Shown one piece after another: positions 1 to 11,300 of a DNA stretch of 64,000 nt. Both the position numbers and the translations under genes were made by a program. The DNA is taken from contig JASANE010018635.1 of assembly GCA_030248225.1 (NCBI GenBank), positions 60,611 through 124,610 on the forward strand, in the 5' to 3' direction. The DNA is from Trileptium ribeirensis (Eukaryota > Nematoda > Enoplea > Enoplida > Thoracostomopsidae). The notes under the pieces are model-generated. The model saw only the letters and a program-made list of their open reading frames with translations, did no database searches and had not been told where the DNA came from. Each line of letters starts with the position of its first letter. Position 1 is the stretch's first letter.

Positions 1-51
1 TAATGTATTGTTTACTCAATAATTTTTTATAACCCGTGTATTCCATTTCAG

Positions 52-124
52 ATTGCAATTCTTCGGCCCAGTTCTGCTATTTGACATCAGTGACGATTTA
101 GAGAATTTGTCCTACGTTCAGTGA
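52..124 (+). CDS. possible exon of an upstream gene (partial)
   Basis: A T-rich acceptor (ccatttcag) is followed by an open stretch reading FFGPVLLFDISDDLENLSYV and then TGA at 122-124. An AATAAA hexamer lies at 277-282, as expected if this is a terminal exon with a short 3' UTR. A GTGAGC donor also begins at 121, so it could instead be an internal exon ending at 120 in phase 2. No family is recognised. It could belong to a neighbouring gene or, less likely, to the missing N-terminus of the RdRP further right. Confidence 0.25.
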
Positions 125-2276
125 GCGTGGATTTATATACCTCTGGCGTCGACATTCAACAACATTCGTTTCTTTTTGCGCTACTCGTCACAGTTCTACT
201 TTTCCCAGCACACCATAGAGACGATTATCATTGACACGACAATTTTTGTGCCGTACATCGTTATTTATATCTCCTCAATAAATTATTAATTTACACATTA
301 TTATATTTTAACAAATTGCTAGTGTAACTTTAACTCCAACTATCCGAAAAATAAAAATCTTCTACGTTCTGCAACCAAACGTCTTTGTCCCGGCTGTGAA
401 TCCAGCGTTAATACTACATTCGGAACATTTTCACAGTGGGCGGTAGATTAGAATGGTAGGCGCACGTAACATGATATGATATGACCAATACTTTTGTGAA
501 TGATTGTTGTATTTTTGCATTATAAGTTTTATTTATCACCAGCAGACGTCAAAAAATAAATCAGTAAGTGTTAATGCGGAACGACCAGATACTCAAAATT
601 TTTTGTCAAACGGACGATGGTTATGTGCTCCTACGTTGTACCTTCGTATTAGGTGTTTCCACTTTTCACAGCCGCTGAAACAATATTCGGCATCGAAATC
701 TGAATTTCACCTACGGTTTCCACAAGTCACCTGAATATGTTCAATCTTTTACCGGTGTTGCGAAGATAATGCCGTGCTGCAGCTAATCGTGGGATTTGTG
801 GAGCCCACCAACCCAACGGCTTCCAAAGCTCAGCTGAAGGTCCCATCGCAGCCAGATCCTTATCTTTTTTTAGCTTCTTAAATATTTTTTCTCACCTCAT
901 ATAAAATTAGTGATTGGATTATTTCATTACGTATTGTCTTCTTCATGTATGTAACCCAATAAATAAACTTCCACTTATATATTATGCAAGATATAATATA
1001 TTGGATGTTGGAAAATATAATGAAACACGTGTCCTGTTTTAGATTATCCACACCTACCACCTAATTGCTGATATTACTAAAATACAGTACTTGCGACATA
1101 TTGACTCTTCAACTTGCTCGTGGGAAAACTAAAAATTTATAATTAGGTTTTTGGTCGCCTGCTGCTTGCTCTCTTTTAAGACAACAGTCAATAATTGTGA
1201 CGAGTACTGCATTATGTAAATATTCAGAACCCTATCCTTTCTTTTGGGCCGCCAATAGTTCTAGTCCGCACCAGACCTTGCCGGTGTAGACCTTTGAAAC
1301 TTTTCTGACAAGAACTGTAAATTCACAAATTTTTTCTAAAATTAAATTTGGTACTCATTTGGTTCCTTAAAAAATCTTTAACATATGTTACTATAACTTT
1401 ATCTAATCACGATATGGGTAAGAACTGCCGTTAATATGCCTCATTAATTTTATGTTGGACAAAAATTTTATGTTTGTTACGAGAAAATGGATTTTTGGCT
1501 TAACCGAAACATCTGCCTAGTTACGAGAGTTCGAGCAGTGGGCAGTTCTGTTTGGTTGCTCTTCCGCGTAATTGCTGAATATTCGATGTAACAGTACAGA
1601 AACATACTGTGTTTTACACGCTAAGAGTTCAATACACATTTAGTGTCTTGTTGTCTGTAAACAATACGTCCTTAACATGAGTCTGTCAGCTTTCACTGTA
1701 AACACAACCTGCTTTATCTAGTGTTGTACGTAAATTGCTGCTAATCTGCCACGCTCGGAGAAGTTATCGTTCCTGTATGTGTTGAAAGTTCCATACTTTG
1801 GTAAGAAACGATGCACAATGTTTTAGCTGACCGATACATATCTATAATATCGAGAGCTCATTTAGGATACGTATCTTTTGCAAAAATGTATATTAGAAAT
1901 TGATTTAAGTATCAATGCAGAGCACGCTATACAGAAGTGGGAGGTCACTAGAGGAAAACTACATCGGCCGACATACAGTTGTAGGATAAAAATATAATCT
2001 TTGCTAGACGACTTCTATTTGGCAACATATCGTTGATAATTTGATGCAAAATTTATATATGTCATTTTCAAATGGAAATGAAGACACTAAATTATTGGTT
2101 AAAAGCTCGGAGTTTCATCTAGGAATCATGGTGTCCGACATATCCAAGCCTTCTATTCAGACTGTTACTGTTTTACAGAGTAATTTCTTTATTATTATAC
2201 GTATTGCTATATTAAAACTAGGGATGGTTATGTTTGCCAAAAAGCGCTAAAACAGACTGCTAAAATTTGAGGTATA
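125..2276. other. non-coding stretch, no gene recognised
   Basis: About 2.1 kb of AT-rich sequence with only short open stretches. Nothing with exon-like composition, splice signals and recognisable homology was found. AATAAA at 277-282 could serve the exon at the window edge. The promoter of the RdRP gene might lie somewhere between here and 7.5 kb, but no diagnostic element is visible. Confidence 0.6.
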
Positions 2277-2432
2277 CAGTACCCGCCAAAAATGACTGTC
2301 GCTCGCGACTCGCTCGAAATAAATTTGTTCTAAAAATAGAATTTTCTATTAATTTAAATAGTTGCGAAATCTCGAGCGAGCCACTCGCTCGCGACTCGCT
2401 CGAAATGCGACGGTCATTTTTGGCGAGTACTG
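2277..2432. mobile_element. mariner-type MITE (CAGTACYCGCCAAAAATGA ends)
   Basis: A 156-bp near-palindrome flanked by TA on both sides (2275-2276 and 2433-2434). The left end reads CAGTACCCGCCAAAAATGA and the right end is its inverse with one change. The interior is rich in CTCGCTCGA and CTCGAGCGAG palindromes. TA duplication and CAGT termini are hallmarks of Tc1/mariner (IS630-type) elements. It is too short to code and belongs to a family with copies at 21024, 30239, 33901 and 44830. Confidence 0.8.
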
Positions 2433-2941
2433 TATGTAGAAAAAAAATTTTTGATAACCATGGCAATACAGTAGATATTTCGGCACATTATCTTCAAAAT
2501 CGTTTGTTGCGCCAAAAAATAGCGTTCTATTTTGAAGCGTACAAAGTTTTCTAGTTTTAAATTATTATTCCTTAAGATGGATAAAATATAATTATTATTA
2601 CCTGTCAGTCAGTAAAATTTATAAATATATTTTAATCACTTTGGAATCTGAATTTACAGACAATAGTGTTTGTCGGATTTCAATATTATTGATTTAAACT
2701 CAAACACATACACATTGAAAGTTTAACACAAATTTCACGAGATTTAGTAGCCAATTGGGGTCATCTAACTAAAAACCGGTTGGAAAAGGCGTCAGTTTAT
2801 TTTCACTGGTTTGTGATAGCCAGGTGTTACCGACATATTAGTTTTGGAGCCCACAACTCACCGTACCTTCCTCGTCCCGTTTCTTTTTCTTTGTTAAAAC
2901 CTACGTTTTATTAAATGAACACAAAATTATTATGTCTCAAA

Positions 2942-4062
2942 CAGGGAGTAACTGGAATTCCGGCCCGGTTGCTGTTCCGGCAAAGGGCAAAAACCATACC
3001 GAAACTGGAATTCCGGTTAAAAAACTTTGTAATCACATTTTTGCTTTATCTGCGGTCCAAACATTATGTAATATGTACTCAACGACCAAGTTCCAATACA
3101 ACCAAGCAAAAAAGATTAACTCAGCTATTTACATTGTGAAATATAATAAGTCGGACACATAATTTCAGAAGGAATTTTTATGTTAATCTGCAGGAGTTTG
3201 TTAACAAAACAAAACCAGGTCGATGCTTCAAGCAGCTGTTTTACACATTCAGAAGTCTGCGGGGTATGTTAGATTTAAACCGGTCCAACTCTGTAACAGA
3301 GTATGGATTATGTAGAATTACTTAGCTGTAAGCTTGGTTAACATAAATTGCGTCAAGCACAAGCCAGTGCGCTTGCAAACTTTGTAAATCAGTCTACATT
3401 GAAGTAAACTAGCGTTATCTGCAACGCAGCCAGAAATTGCGTCCTTGGCAACGGACTGTATTCAACGAAACTGTGCGAGCAGTATATATATATAACAGTT
3501 GATCTCACTTATAGCATTGTGGTTAGAAAGTTATCATCAGTATCATCTAAACGCTAGCCAAACCAGTGTCTGACTACTGATCAGAAAATTATAGTGTATA
3601 TACCTTCTGTTATTTTATCTTAGAGCCATATAAACCAATAATGTCAAGTTTCCTACAGAATAACATGTAACAAACGTATGTGTAGTAAAGGGAGGCGACT
3701 GAAAACATAGCGAAAGTGTTTCTGTTAGAGAACGAAAGTGTTTATTCCACGCTCCATGCGTTTAAGCACATTCATTTTGGCGCAATATACGCAAGGGTGT
3801 ATAGTGAAAGTCATTTTTGCTCTTGGGGTCCAAAAACTGACACATTGGTAGATAAATAAATATTATTTGGCTTCCTCAGTCTCTTTAAAGTTCCAGAAAA
3901 ACAATAATGCCATCACAATATATTAAGTTTAATGTAAAAGTTATTTTTAACACATTTTAATCCACTGTACCTGCATTTCTTCCTTCATCTGTTTTACTAT
4001 ATATAAATTTCGAAGACCAGGTTCCGGATCCGGTTTAAATGGACGGTTCCGGTTATTCCCTG
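2942..4062. mobile_element. hAT-like non-autonomous transposon with 8-bp target duplication
   Basis: The element begins CAGGGAGTAAC and ends with the inverse GGTTATTCCCTG. It is flanked by GTCTCAAA (2934-2941) and GTCTCAGA (4063-4070), an 8-bp duplication with one mismatch. CAGGG termini and 8-bp duplications are typical of hAT transposons. The ends are rich in GGAATTCCGG and GGTTCCGG. The 1121-bp interior has no transposase frame. A second copy lies at 27728-28886, in a later intron, and shares most of the interior. Confidence 0.75.
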
Positions 4063-4239
4063 GTCTCAGATTATGTGTATTTATTGACTCCAAGATTTGT
4101 AATCTAAAATCATAGTCTTTCCGCCTCCGAACTGTCTTGCGTTTACGCAGTATAAACTTAAACTAAAAACTCTATCTAAAAAACTTCGCAGTCAATCTAC
4201 GTATATACATGTCTTACCATAACGGAAACAATTTATATT

Positions 4240-5440
4240 AAAGTGACTGAAATGCCAATCGCAATCAATACTAATATTGATCTATTAATTTTCTGTCTCC
4301 GATTGCTGGGGTCAGCCTATTGCAACGACCTGCAGGCTTATCTGTTTGCGTTAACAAGAAACAATTTATGGTAAAGTGACTGAAAATGATAATCAAAAAC
4401 AATATTAATATTTATCTATTAATTTTCTGTCTCCGATTGCTGGGGTCAGCCTATTGCAACGACCTACAGGCTTATCTGTTTGCGTTAACAAGAAACAATT
4501 TATGGTAAAGTGACTGAAAATGTTAATCAAAAACAATGTTAATATTGATCTATTAATTTTCTGTCTCCGATTGCTGGGGTCAGCCTATTGCAACGACCTA
4601 CAGGCTTATCTGTTTGCGTTAACAAGAAACAATTTATGGTAAAGTGACTGAAAATGTTAATCAAAAACAATATTAATATTGATCTATTAATTTTCTGTCT
4701 CCGATTGCTGGGGTCAGCCTATTGCAACGACCTACAGGCTTATCTGTTTGCGTTAACAAGAAACAATTTATGGTAAAGTGACTGAAAATGTTAATCAAAA
4801 ACAATATTAATATTGATCTATTAATTTTCTGTCTCCGATTGCTGGGGTCAGCCTATTGCAACGACCTACAGGCTTATCTGTTTGCGTTAACAAGAAATAA
4901 TTTATGGTAAAGTGACTGAAATGTGAATCGCAAACAATATTAATATTGATCTATTAATTTTCTGTCTCCGATTGCTGGGGTCAGCCTATTGCAACGACCT
5001 ACAGACTTATCTATTTGCGTTAACAAGAAACAATTTATGGTAAAGTGACTGAAATGTGAATCGCAAACAATATTAATATTGATCTATTAATTTTCTGTCT
5101 CCGATTGCTGGGGTCAGCCTATTGCAACGACCTACAGACTTATCTATTTGCGTTAACAAGAAACAATTTATGGTAAAGTGACTGAAATGTGAATCGCAAA
5201 CAATATTAATATTGATCTATTAATTTTCTGTCTCCGATTGCTGGGGTCGGCCTATTGCAACGACCTACAGACTTATCTATTTGCGTTAACAAGAAACAAT
5301 TTATGGTAAAGTGACTGAAATGTGTATCGCAAACAATATTAATATTGCTCTATTAATTTTACGTTCTTTGCTTGCTGGTGTCAGCATGTAGCGGCGAACT
5401 CCAGGCTTAACTATTTTGCGTTCAGTATTTCGTATTGAAT
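4240..5440. repeat. minisatellite, about 134-bp unit, 8-9 copies
   Basis: The motif ctgtctccgattgctgggg recurs at 4293, 4428, 4561, 4695, 4829, 4962, 5095 and 5228, a spacing of 133-135 bp, followed by a degenerate copy near 5361. Each unit also carries a cttatctgtttgcgttaac block and a tggtaaagtgactgaaa block. Units in the right half share gtgaatcgcaaacaata, so homogenisation was local. There is no open reading frame across it. Confidence 0.9.
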
Positions 5441-6319
5441 CGTCGTAAATAACTGCGTATTACGGCATTGTTTGCCTTTGCCTTGCAACATAGTTGCCCT
5501 GCGATACCTACTGCCGTAAACGTTGCCCTGTTTCATTTAATACGGTTTAGTTTATTTACATTATTACGTATAATTAGTAATTATCGACTGCGTTTTCAAT
5601 AAATTTCACTTAATTTCATTTTCAAATAATTCAAATTTTAAATTTCATTTTCAATAATTTCATTGACACGTATGTTTACAATCTTCGGAGGCGTAAAGTC
5701 ATTTTTTCATTGTTCAATTAATGATACATTATATACACTATCTTCTAAACAACGGTGAGTCTTGTAGACGATTAAAGCCCAACAATCACTTAATAACAAT
5801 ATTACGTATGTTTCGATCGCTACCTGTGCGAACTACGGCGTTGTTTTATTTTACGCTGTCGAACGTTTTTATCATCTTAACCTGCGTTCAAGCGCCGATA
5901 CTGTCGATGGGAACTTATTCATTAGGATGTCTTCATTTAGTGTGTACATGGACGTCCCTTGAATTGGAGCCAGACCGACACTCTTGTTATTAGTAAAAGA
6001 GGTTCGACGGCCATTAACAGTATCGATGTATTAAAAACCTGTTCTGCGAAGCACCCAATGTAAACCTTTGTTGGATAATGTAAAGTAAAATATATAATTA
6101 TGTACGTGACAATATAATTCTTGTTCCATTTTGCGGAGAAAACATATTTGTGCAAGTATGAAAAACCCTCTTCTTTCTAACAATTTTTACAGCCGCTTGT
6201 GACCATTAGCTATGTGCCTATGTTGACGGAAGAGAGCGCATGATACGTATTAGACAATTAACTTAAGAGCTTTACGGTGTAATGTGATGTTTATTATTGT
6301 ACTGTTAAGACAAGGGTCG
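5441..6319. other. non-coding stretch between two minisatellites
   Basis: Unique AT-rich sequence. The patch at 5800-5990 is richer in GC and holds a 61-codon frame starting at 5808 with a hydrophobic N-terminus (FYFTLSNVFIILTCVQA) that resembles a signal peptide. It has no recognisable homology and no clear splice partners, so I do not call it a gene. Confidence 0.5.
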
Positions 6320-7312
6320 CTGTTGAAACCAGCCTTCTATACTACATCTATGGGCTGGGAGAGATGGATGGGTGGGTGGTGTAGTTCTCGCTCTTGAAAC
6401 CAGCCTTCTATACTACATCTATGGGCTGGGAGAGGATGGATGGGTTGGTGATGAAGTGCTCGCTCTTGAAACCAGCCTTCCATACTACATATGGGCTGGG
6501 AGAGGATGGATGGGTGGGTGGTGTAGTTCTCGCTCTTGAAACCAGCCTTCCATACTACATCTATGGGCTGGGAGAGGATGGATGGGTGGGTGGTGAAGTT
6601 CTCGCTCTTGAAACCAGCCTTCCATACTACATCTATGGGCTGAGAGAGGATGGATCAGTGGGTGGTGAAGTTCTCGCTCTTGAAACCAGCCTTTCATACT
6701 ACATCTATAGGCTGGGCGAGGATGGATGGGTTGGTGGTGAAGTTCTCGCTCTTGAAACCAGCCTTCCATACTACATCTGTGGGCTGGCAGAGGATGGATG
6801 GGTTTGTGGTGAAGTTCTCGCTCTTGAAACCATCCTTCCATACTACATCTATGGGCTGGGAGAGGATGGATGGGTTCGTGGTGTAGTTCTCGCTCTTGAA
6901 ACCAGCCTTCCATACTACATATAGGCTGGGAGAGGATGGATGGGTTTGTGGTGAAGTTCTCGCTCTTGAAACCATCCTTCCATACTACATCTATGGGCTG
7001 GCACAGGATGGATGGGTGGGTGGTGTAGTTCTCGCTCTTGAAACCAGCCTTCCATACTACATCTATGGGCTGAGAGAGGATGGATGAGTGGGTGGTGAAG
7101 TTCTCGCTCTTGAAACCAGCCTTCCATACTACATCTATTTGCTGGGAGAGGATGGATGGGTTGGTGGTGAAGTTCTCGCTCTTGAAACCAGCTTTCCATA
7201 CTACATCTATGGGCTGAGAGAATATGCATGGGTGGGTGGTGTAGTTCTTTCTCTTGAAACCAGCCTTTCATAGTACATCTATGGGCTGGGAGAGGATGGA
7301 TGGGTTGGTGGT
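6320..7312. repeat. minisatellite, about 72-bp unit, about 14 copies
   Basis: Each unit contains gaaaccagccttccatac, a ctatgggctgggag block and a gatggatgggtgggtggt block. Because 72 is a multiple of three and stops are rare in the unit, long frames are open on both strands (for example 6394-6924 on + and 6485-6913 on -). The + frame repeats ETSLPYYIYGLGEDGWVGG. The array ends about 200 bp before the first recognised RdRP exon. Simultaneous openness in several frames argues for non-coding DNA. Confidence 0.9.
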
Positions 7313-7513
7313 CCTGATTTTTGATTTGACTATATAACTTGTACTTTGTGGTCAACTCAAACGTCTACAATTTGGCCGCAAAAGTATGCATTTTGAAATA
7401 TCTCATTTTATTCGCTACGTGGTTAGGAGGTGCAGTCCTGTTTTTAAAATTTGCTTGCAAAATTATTGACGGCCTGCGGTATGCACGAATTCAGTAGTAT
7501 TTTCTTGTTTCAG

Positions 7514-7581
7514 AATACTTTGTCGGCGTGTACGATTGTGGTCACAAATCTTAAACCAGCTCACAATGTCAGCAATTTGCG
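7514..7581 (+). CDS. RdRP exon 1 (first found): RRM strand 1
   Basis: Begins after ttgtttcag and ends at a GTAAGT donor. It enters in phase 0 and leaves in phase 2. It reads TIVVTNLKPAHNVSNL; IVVTNL is a good RNP2 motif, the first beta strand of an RRM. There is no ATG in this frame, so the true first exon lies upstream and was not located. Confidence 0.8.
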
Positions 7582-8229
7582 GTAAGTTGTGTTTTTAAAG
7601 CGTTGTATAATATGTAGTTCAAAGTGTGTTTTCGTTAACTGTAGTGGTGGTTCCTTTCGATTCAAGCTCTGTTCTGCTTCAATTTCTGAGGCTGATGTTG
7701 CTGGTATATGAAATCCGCTTTTTAAACTTGCGATATCTAAGCCGAATACTATTCAAAACTTACGTTTTTGTGTTGATTGTAAAATCCCACAATATTAATG
7801 TGCATTATAAGACTCTTGGGTTGTTTGGGCATTGACTGTCGGAAATGTTGACATTGACTAGGAGACAATTATGTTCCATTCGATAGAAAGTTTTGTGGCA
7901 TTATTATATTGCGAGAACAACCAGTGCTTAGGAAAGTGATATGTATTGGCCTGACTACGCTCATCCCGGAACCAAATTATAGTTTCCGCAGGCCACTCTA
8001 GAAAAAAAACACTTGTACAAATGTGAAGCATTCTCAAAATCATTTGAAAACACTTGTGGTACTACCAGTGTAACGTAATACCCTTATATAATATTTTATG
8101 TCCTAGGTCACATTTTACCCGTTTTGGACAAGTCGAGGATGTCGAAATCGATTTACGTCAAGGAAGCGGAATTATTCGATTTGATAACCCTAATTCCGCC
8201 CGAGTGGCAACAGGTAAATAGTATTTAGG

Positions 8230-8318
<89 letters not shown>

Positions 8319-8332
8319 TATATTTAGTTTAG

Positions 8333-8363
<31 letters not shown>

Positions 8364-11300
8364 TGTAGTGTATACCCCTTAACAGGCAGTCCCAAAAGAT
8401 TTGTTTAGAATGGACGGTACTTTACTATTCTAGTACCCTCTCACCGATGTGTGTCCAAACAGGAGTTTTTTGAAATATGCCAAATTGCCCAGCCCCCAGC
8501 GTATCATGCACAGTTTTCCCTTTCGAATAATCGCATAACGTTTTATCTTTACAAGTCTAAGCCTGTGCTGAGAAATAAACTTTCAAGTTTCACCATTGAG
8601 TTATGGTGGGAAGTTTGAAATGATCTGTTTTTACAACATCTTTGCAGCAAAGAAAAAATTGTCGCAATGTAAACTTCGGAGTTCTGATATCAGGCTAGAT
8701 TTATGCTCTCAAATGACAGTGTTCTGTTACCACGCGAAAACGATTTGGGATACCGCAGCACTTATTTGCTGTCTGCGGTCACTATTGGACACTTTTTAGC
8801 ATCGCAATTTAGTGGCCGCCTACACCTGAATACATGATTCCAATTCTGACCGCTAGCACAAATTCATTCGCACATTACGGAACTCCTGTTCGTGTTCGCT
8901 AAAGTACGAATAGCGATAAAATAATTCTGACCGTGTATTTTTGCACGATTCAGTTTATAATTTCGACAAAGTTACAACCACGGTTAACTCACGTCAATCT
9001 GGCATCTCCAAAGTTGGAGGGGGCTATTAATTTTTGTTGCCCCTCTCAAAAAGGAGTGCCCTTCGCGGTTGGGCCACCCGGCTTAGCTTTTAGTGCGTGT
9101 TCAACCATGTTCGCGTTCGTTAAACTGCGAATACCGATAAAATAATTCTGACCACGAATTTTGGCACGATTCAGTTCATTATTTCGCCAAAATAAAACCA
9201 CGGTTAACTCAGCTCAAGCTGGCTTCTCCAAAGTGGAGGGGAATTTTTGGTGCTTCTAGTAAAAAGCGAGTGTTCCTCTGGAAAAAAGTTTGGATGTAAA
9301 CCCAAATGCAACGTGGTTTGTACCCAATCGCAATCAGTTATCACAATATCTACTGATACACTGCCTTTCGATTTACATTTGTTCGATGGATTTTCTTTCA
9401 AATCCTGCAACATTACAAACGCTAAAGCTTGTTCCCTTTAAAGGTATATTATAATTTTATTGGCTATTTCACTTTAAGTGAGTTATTTTCAATTAGAGGA
9501 TGTCAAATGAATTTATCAAAAATTAATTGCAATTAACTGCCCCAGTTTCCGGATTGGTTCTGATTTCCCAATTATTTAATCGATCGGGTGGATTCTAATT
9601 AATTGTGCCATTTGCTTCGGCTCGAAACTAAGTGCTGAAAAAGAAAGATGAAAAATGGTGTTTTGAAATTGATACTAAGTTTTAAAGACACGTACATGCG
9701 GGGTGTAAATAATTGCAATTAATCACAATGACCGATATTGGCTATTGTCAAGTTGATTGGAAAACGAATAATTGACCATCTGGTAATTGATTATTTACAT
9801 CCTTGATTACAATGTACGTTGTGTAGGGCATTGCCATGGTCGCTTTAAGTTTACTTGCGTATTGTAGTTATTGGAGTCCGGGTACCTAGGTTTTGTTTTA
9901 AGATGTTCAAAATAGTCTTCTGTGTTCGGAGCTATTCAACGTTCTAAAATACAGAATGATCTTAATAAAATCAAAATGCAATAATTATACTGAGGACATC
10001 TTAATAAGTACTATGAACATGTCGTCTCCTTTGTGCAATCGATAATTCGTAATCACCTCGATTGATTATATTTTTGTTGTTTGGTAGTTTGTTTCCTATG
10101 GTCATTGTCGTTAACGAACGTCTCCGGATGTATGGAGCATACCCATCTTTGTAGAGGATAGTATCTTTATACTGGGCTGGGGTATTTGGTAGTTTTCACT
10201 GCATCCGTCACCTGGTGGACAGTCCCATGGCGCTTGCTGATGGTTGTCATTGAAATGTGAGCATTCCGACAAGGAATTTTTTTTTTGTATTTTTAGACCA
10301 ACGCATACACACAGTCGAGCGATACAGCTTTGATGCTGTTCCGAAACCTGCTCCGTTGACCAATTTCGGCGGACCAGGACTTACAAAATCAGTACGGGGA
10401 GCAAGCCGTGGAGGTATGTCGATCGAAAAGTAAAATTTGTTACTATGATGCATCGAGCAAAATTTCATCAAATACCGGTTAGTATGGTGCAAAATGTTTG
10501 TCCGTCTGTGTTAGCTGTGCTAGAGGCATCTGGCGGAAAAATAGGATTATCATCACAAGTGCCGATTAGGGCGGCATTCGCTCGGTTTATTTCGCCGTGC
10601 GAGTTAAGAGTATTATTTTATTCAAGCGCGTGCACATTAGTGAACGGTATAACTGGCCTGTCCACAGTGGGTGGTGGTGAGGACCCACTTTCCAAACCTC
10701 TCCCCATTTTCGTGAGATTTTCCCCATGTCGGCCCCCATACTCGGTCGAATCCCCATGTTCAGCTAATTCCAAAAATTTCATGTCTGAAAATTTATTTTT
10801 TTTGTTTGCAAGTTTTTTAAACATTAGTTACCACAATTTATAATGCTAAAATATAGTTTTTTAGTTTGAAAATACATTCACTGTAATAAAACTGCGTCAA
10901 AATTTATCCCCTATTTTTGATTTTCCCCTGAGAATGAACATGGGTCCCCCTGAAGTCCCCCACTTTTCGGATGGCTGTGGGCAGGCCAGTTTAATAACAA
11001 ACACTACTTCTGTTGCTTTATTTAGGCATATCTGGTAGCTGTTGTGTGACTTAGTATGTTGATGCCTTTGGAGGCTACCAAAATGATAAACATCATAACA
11101 TACGTATCGTAATCTGAATTTTTTACTGAAATGGTTTAAGCGAAGCTAGCGGAGTTGTGACCGAGGGCGTTAGGACAAAACGTTGAAAGTTTTTTGTCTG
11201 TCAGTAATCCATAAATTCGTCGTCAAGCGGAGGGATTTCTACAAAATACTTTTTGAAACGGAGCGAGCGGAGTTTGCTCAAATAACTTTCCTATCGGCAA

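Noticed and set aside
4240..5440. CRISPR-like array of repeats and spacers
   Set aside because: The whole 134-bp unit is conserved with no unique spacers, and the DNA is clearly eukaryotic.
5808..5990. Small secreted protein with a signal-peptide-like start
   Set aside because: A single short frame with no homology, no polyadenylation or splice evidence; a hydrophobic run is expected by chance in T-rich DNA.
6394..6924. 176-codon repetitive open frame that could look like a repeat protein
   Set aside because: The 72-bp minisatellite is open in several frames on both strands, has no start context or splice partners, and its copies vary without codon bias.
10445..10843. 132-codon + frame as a missing RdRP exon
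   Set aside because: No RdRP motif, no good acceptor, and its composition resembles the surrounding repeats.
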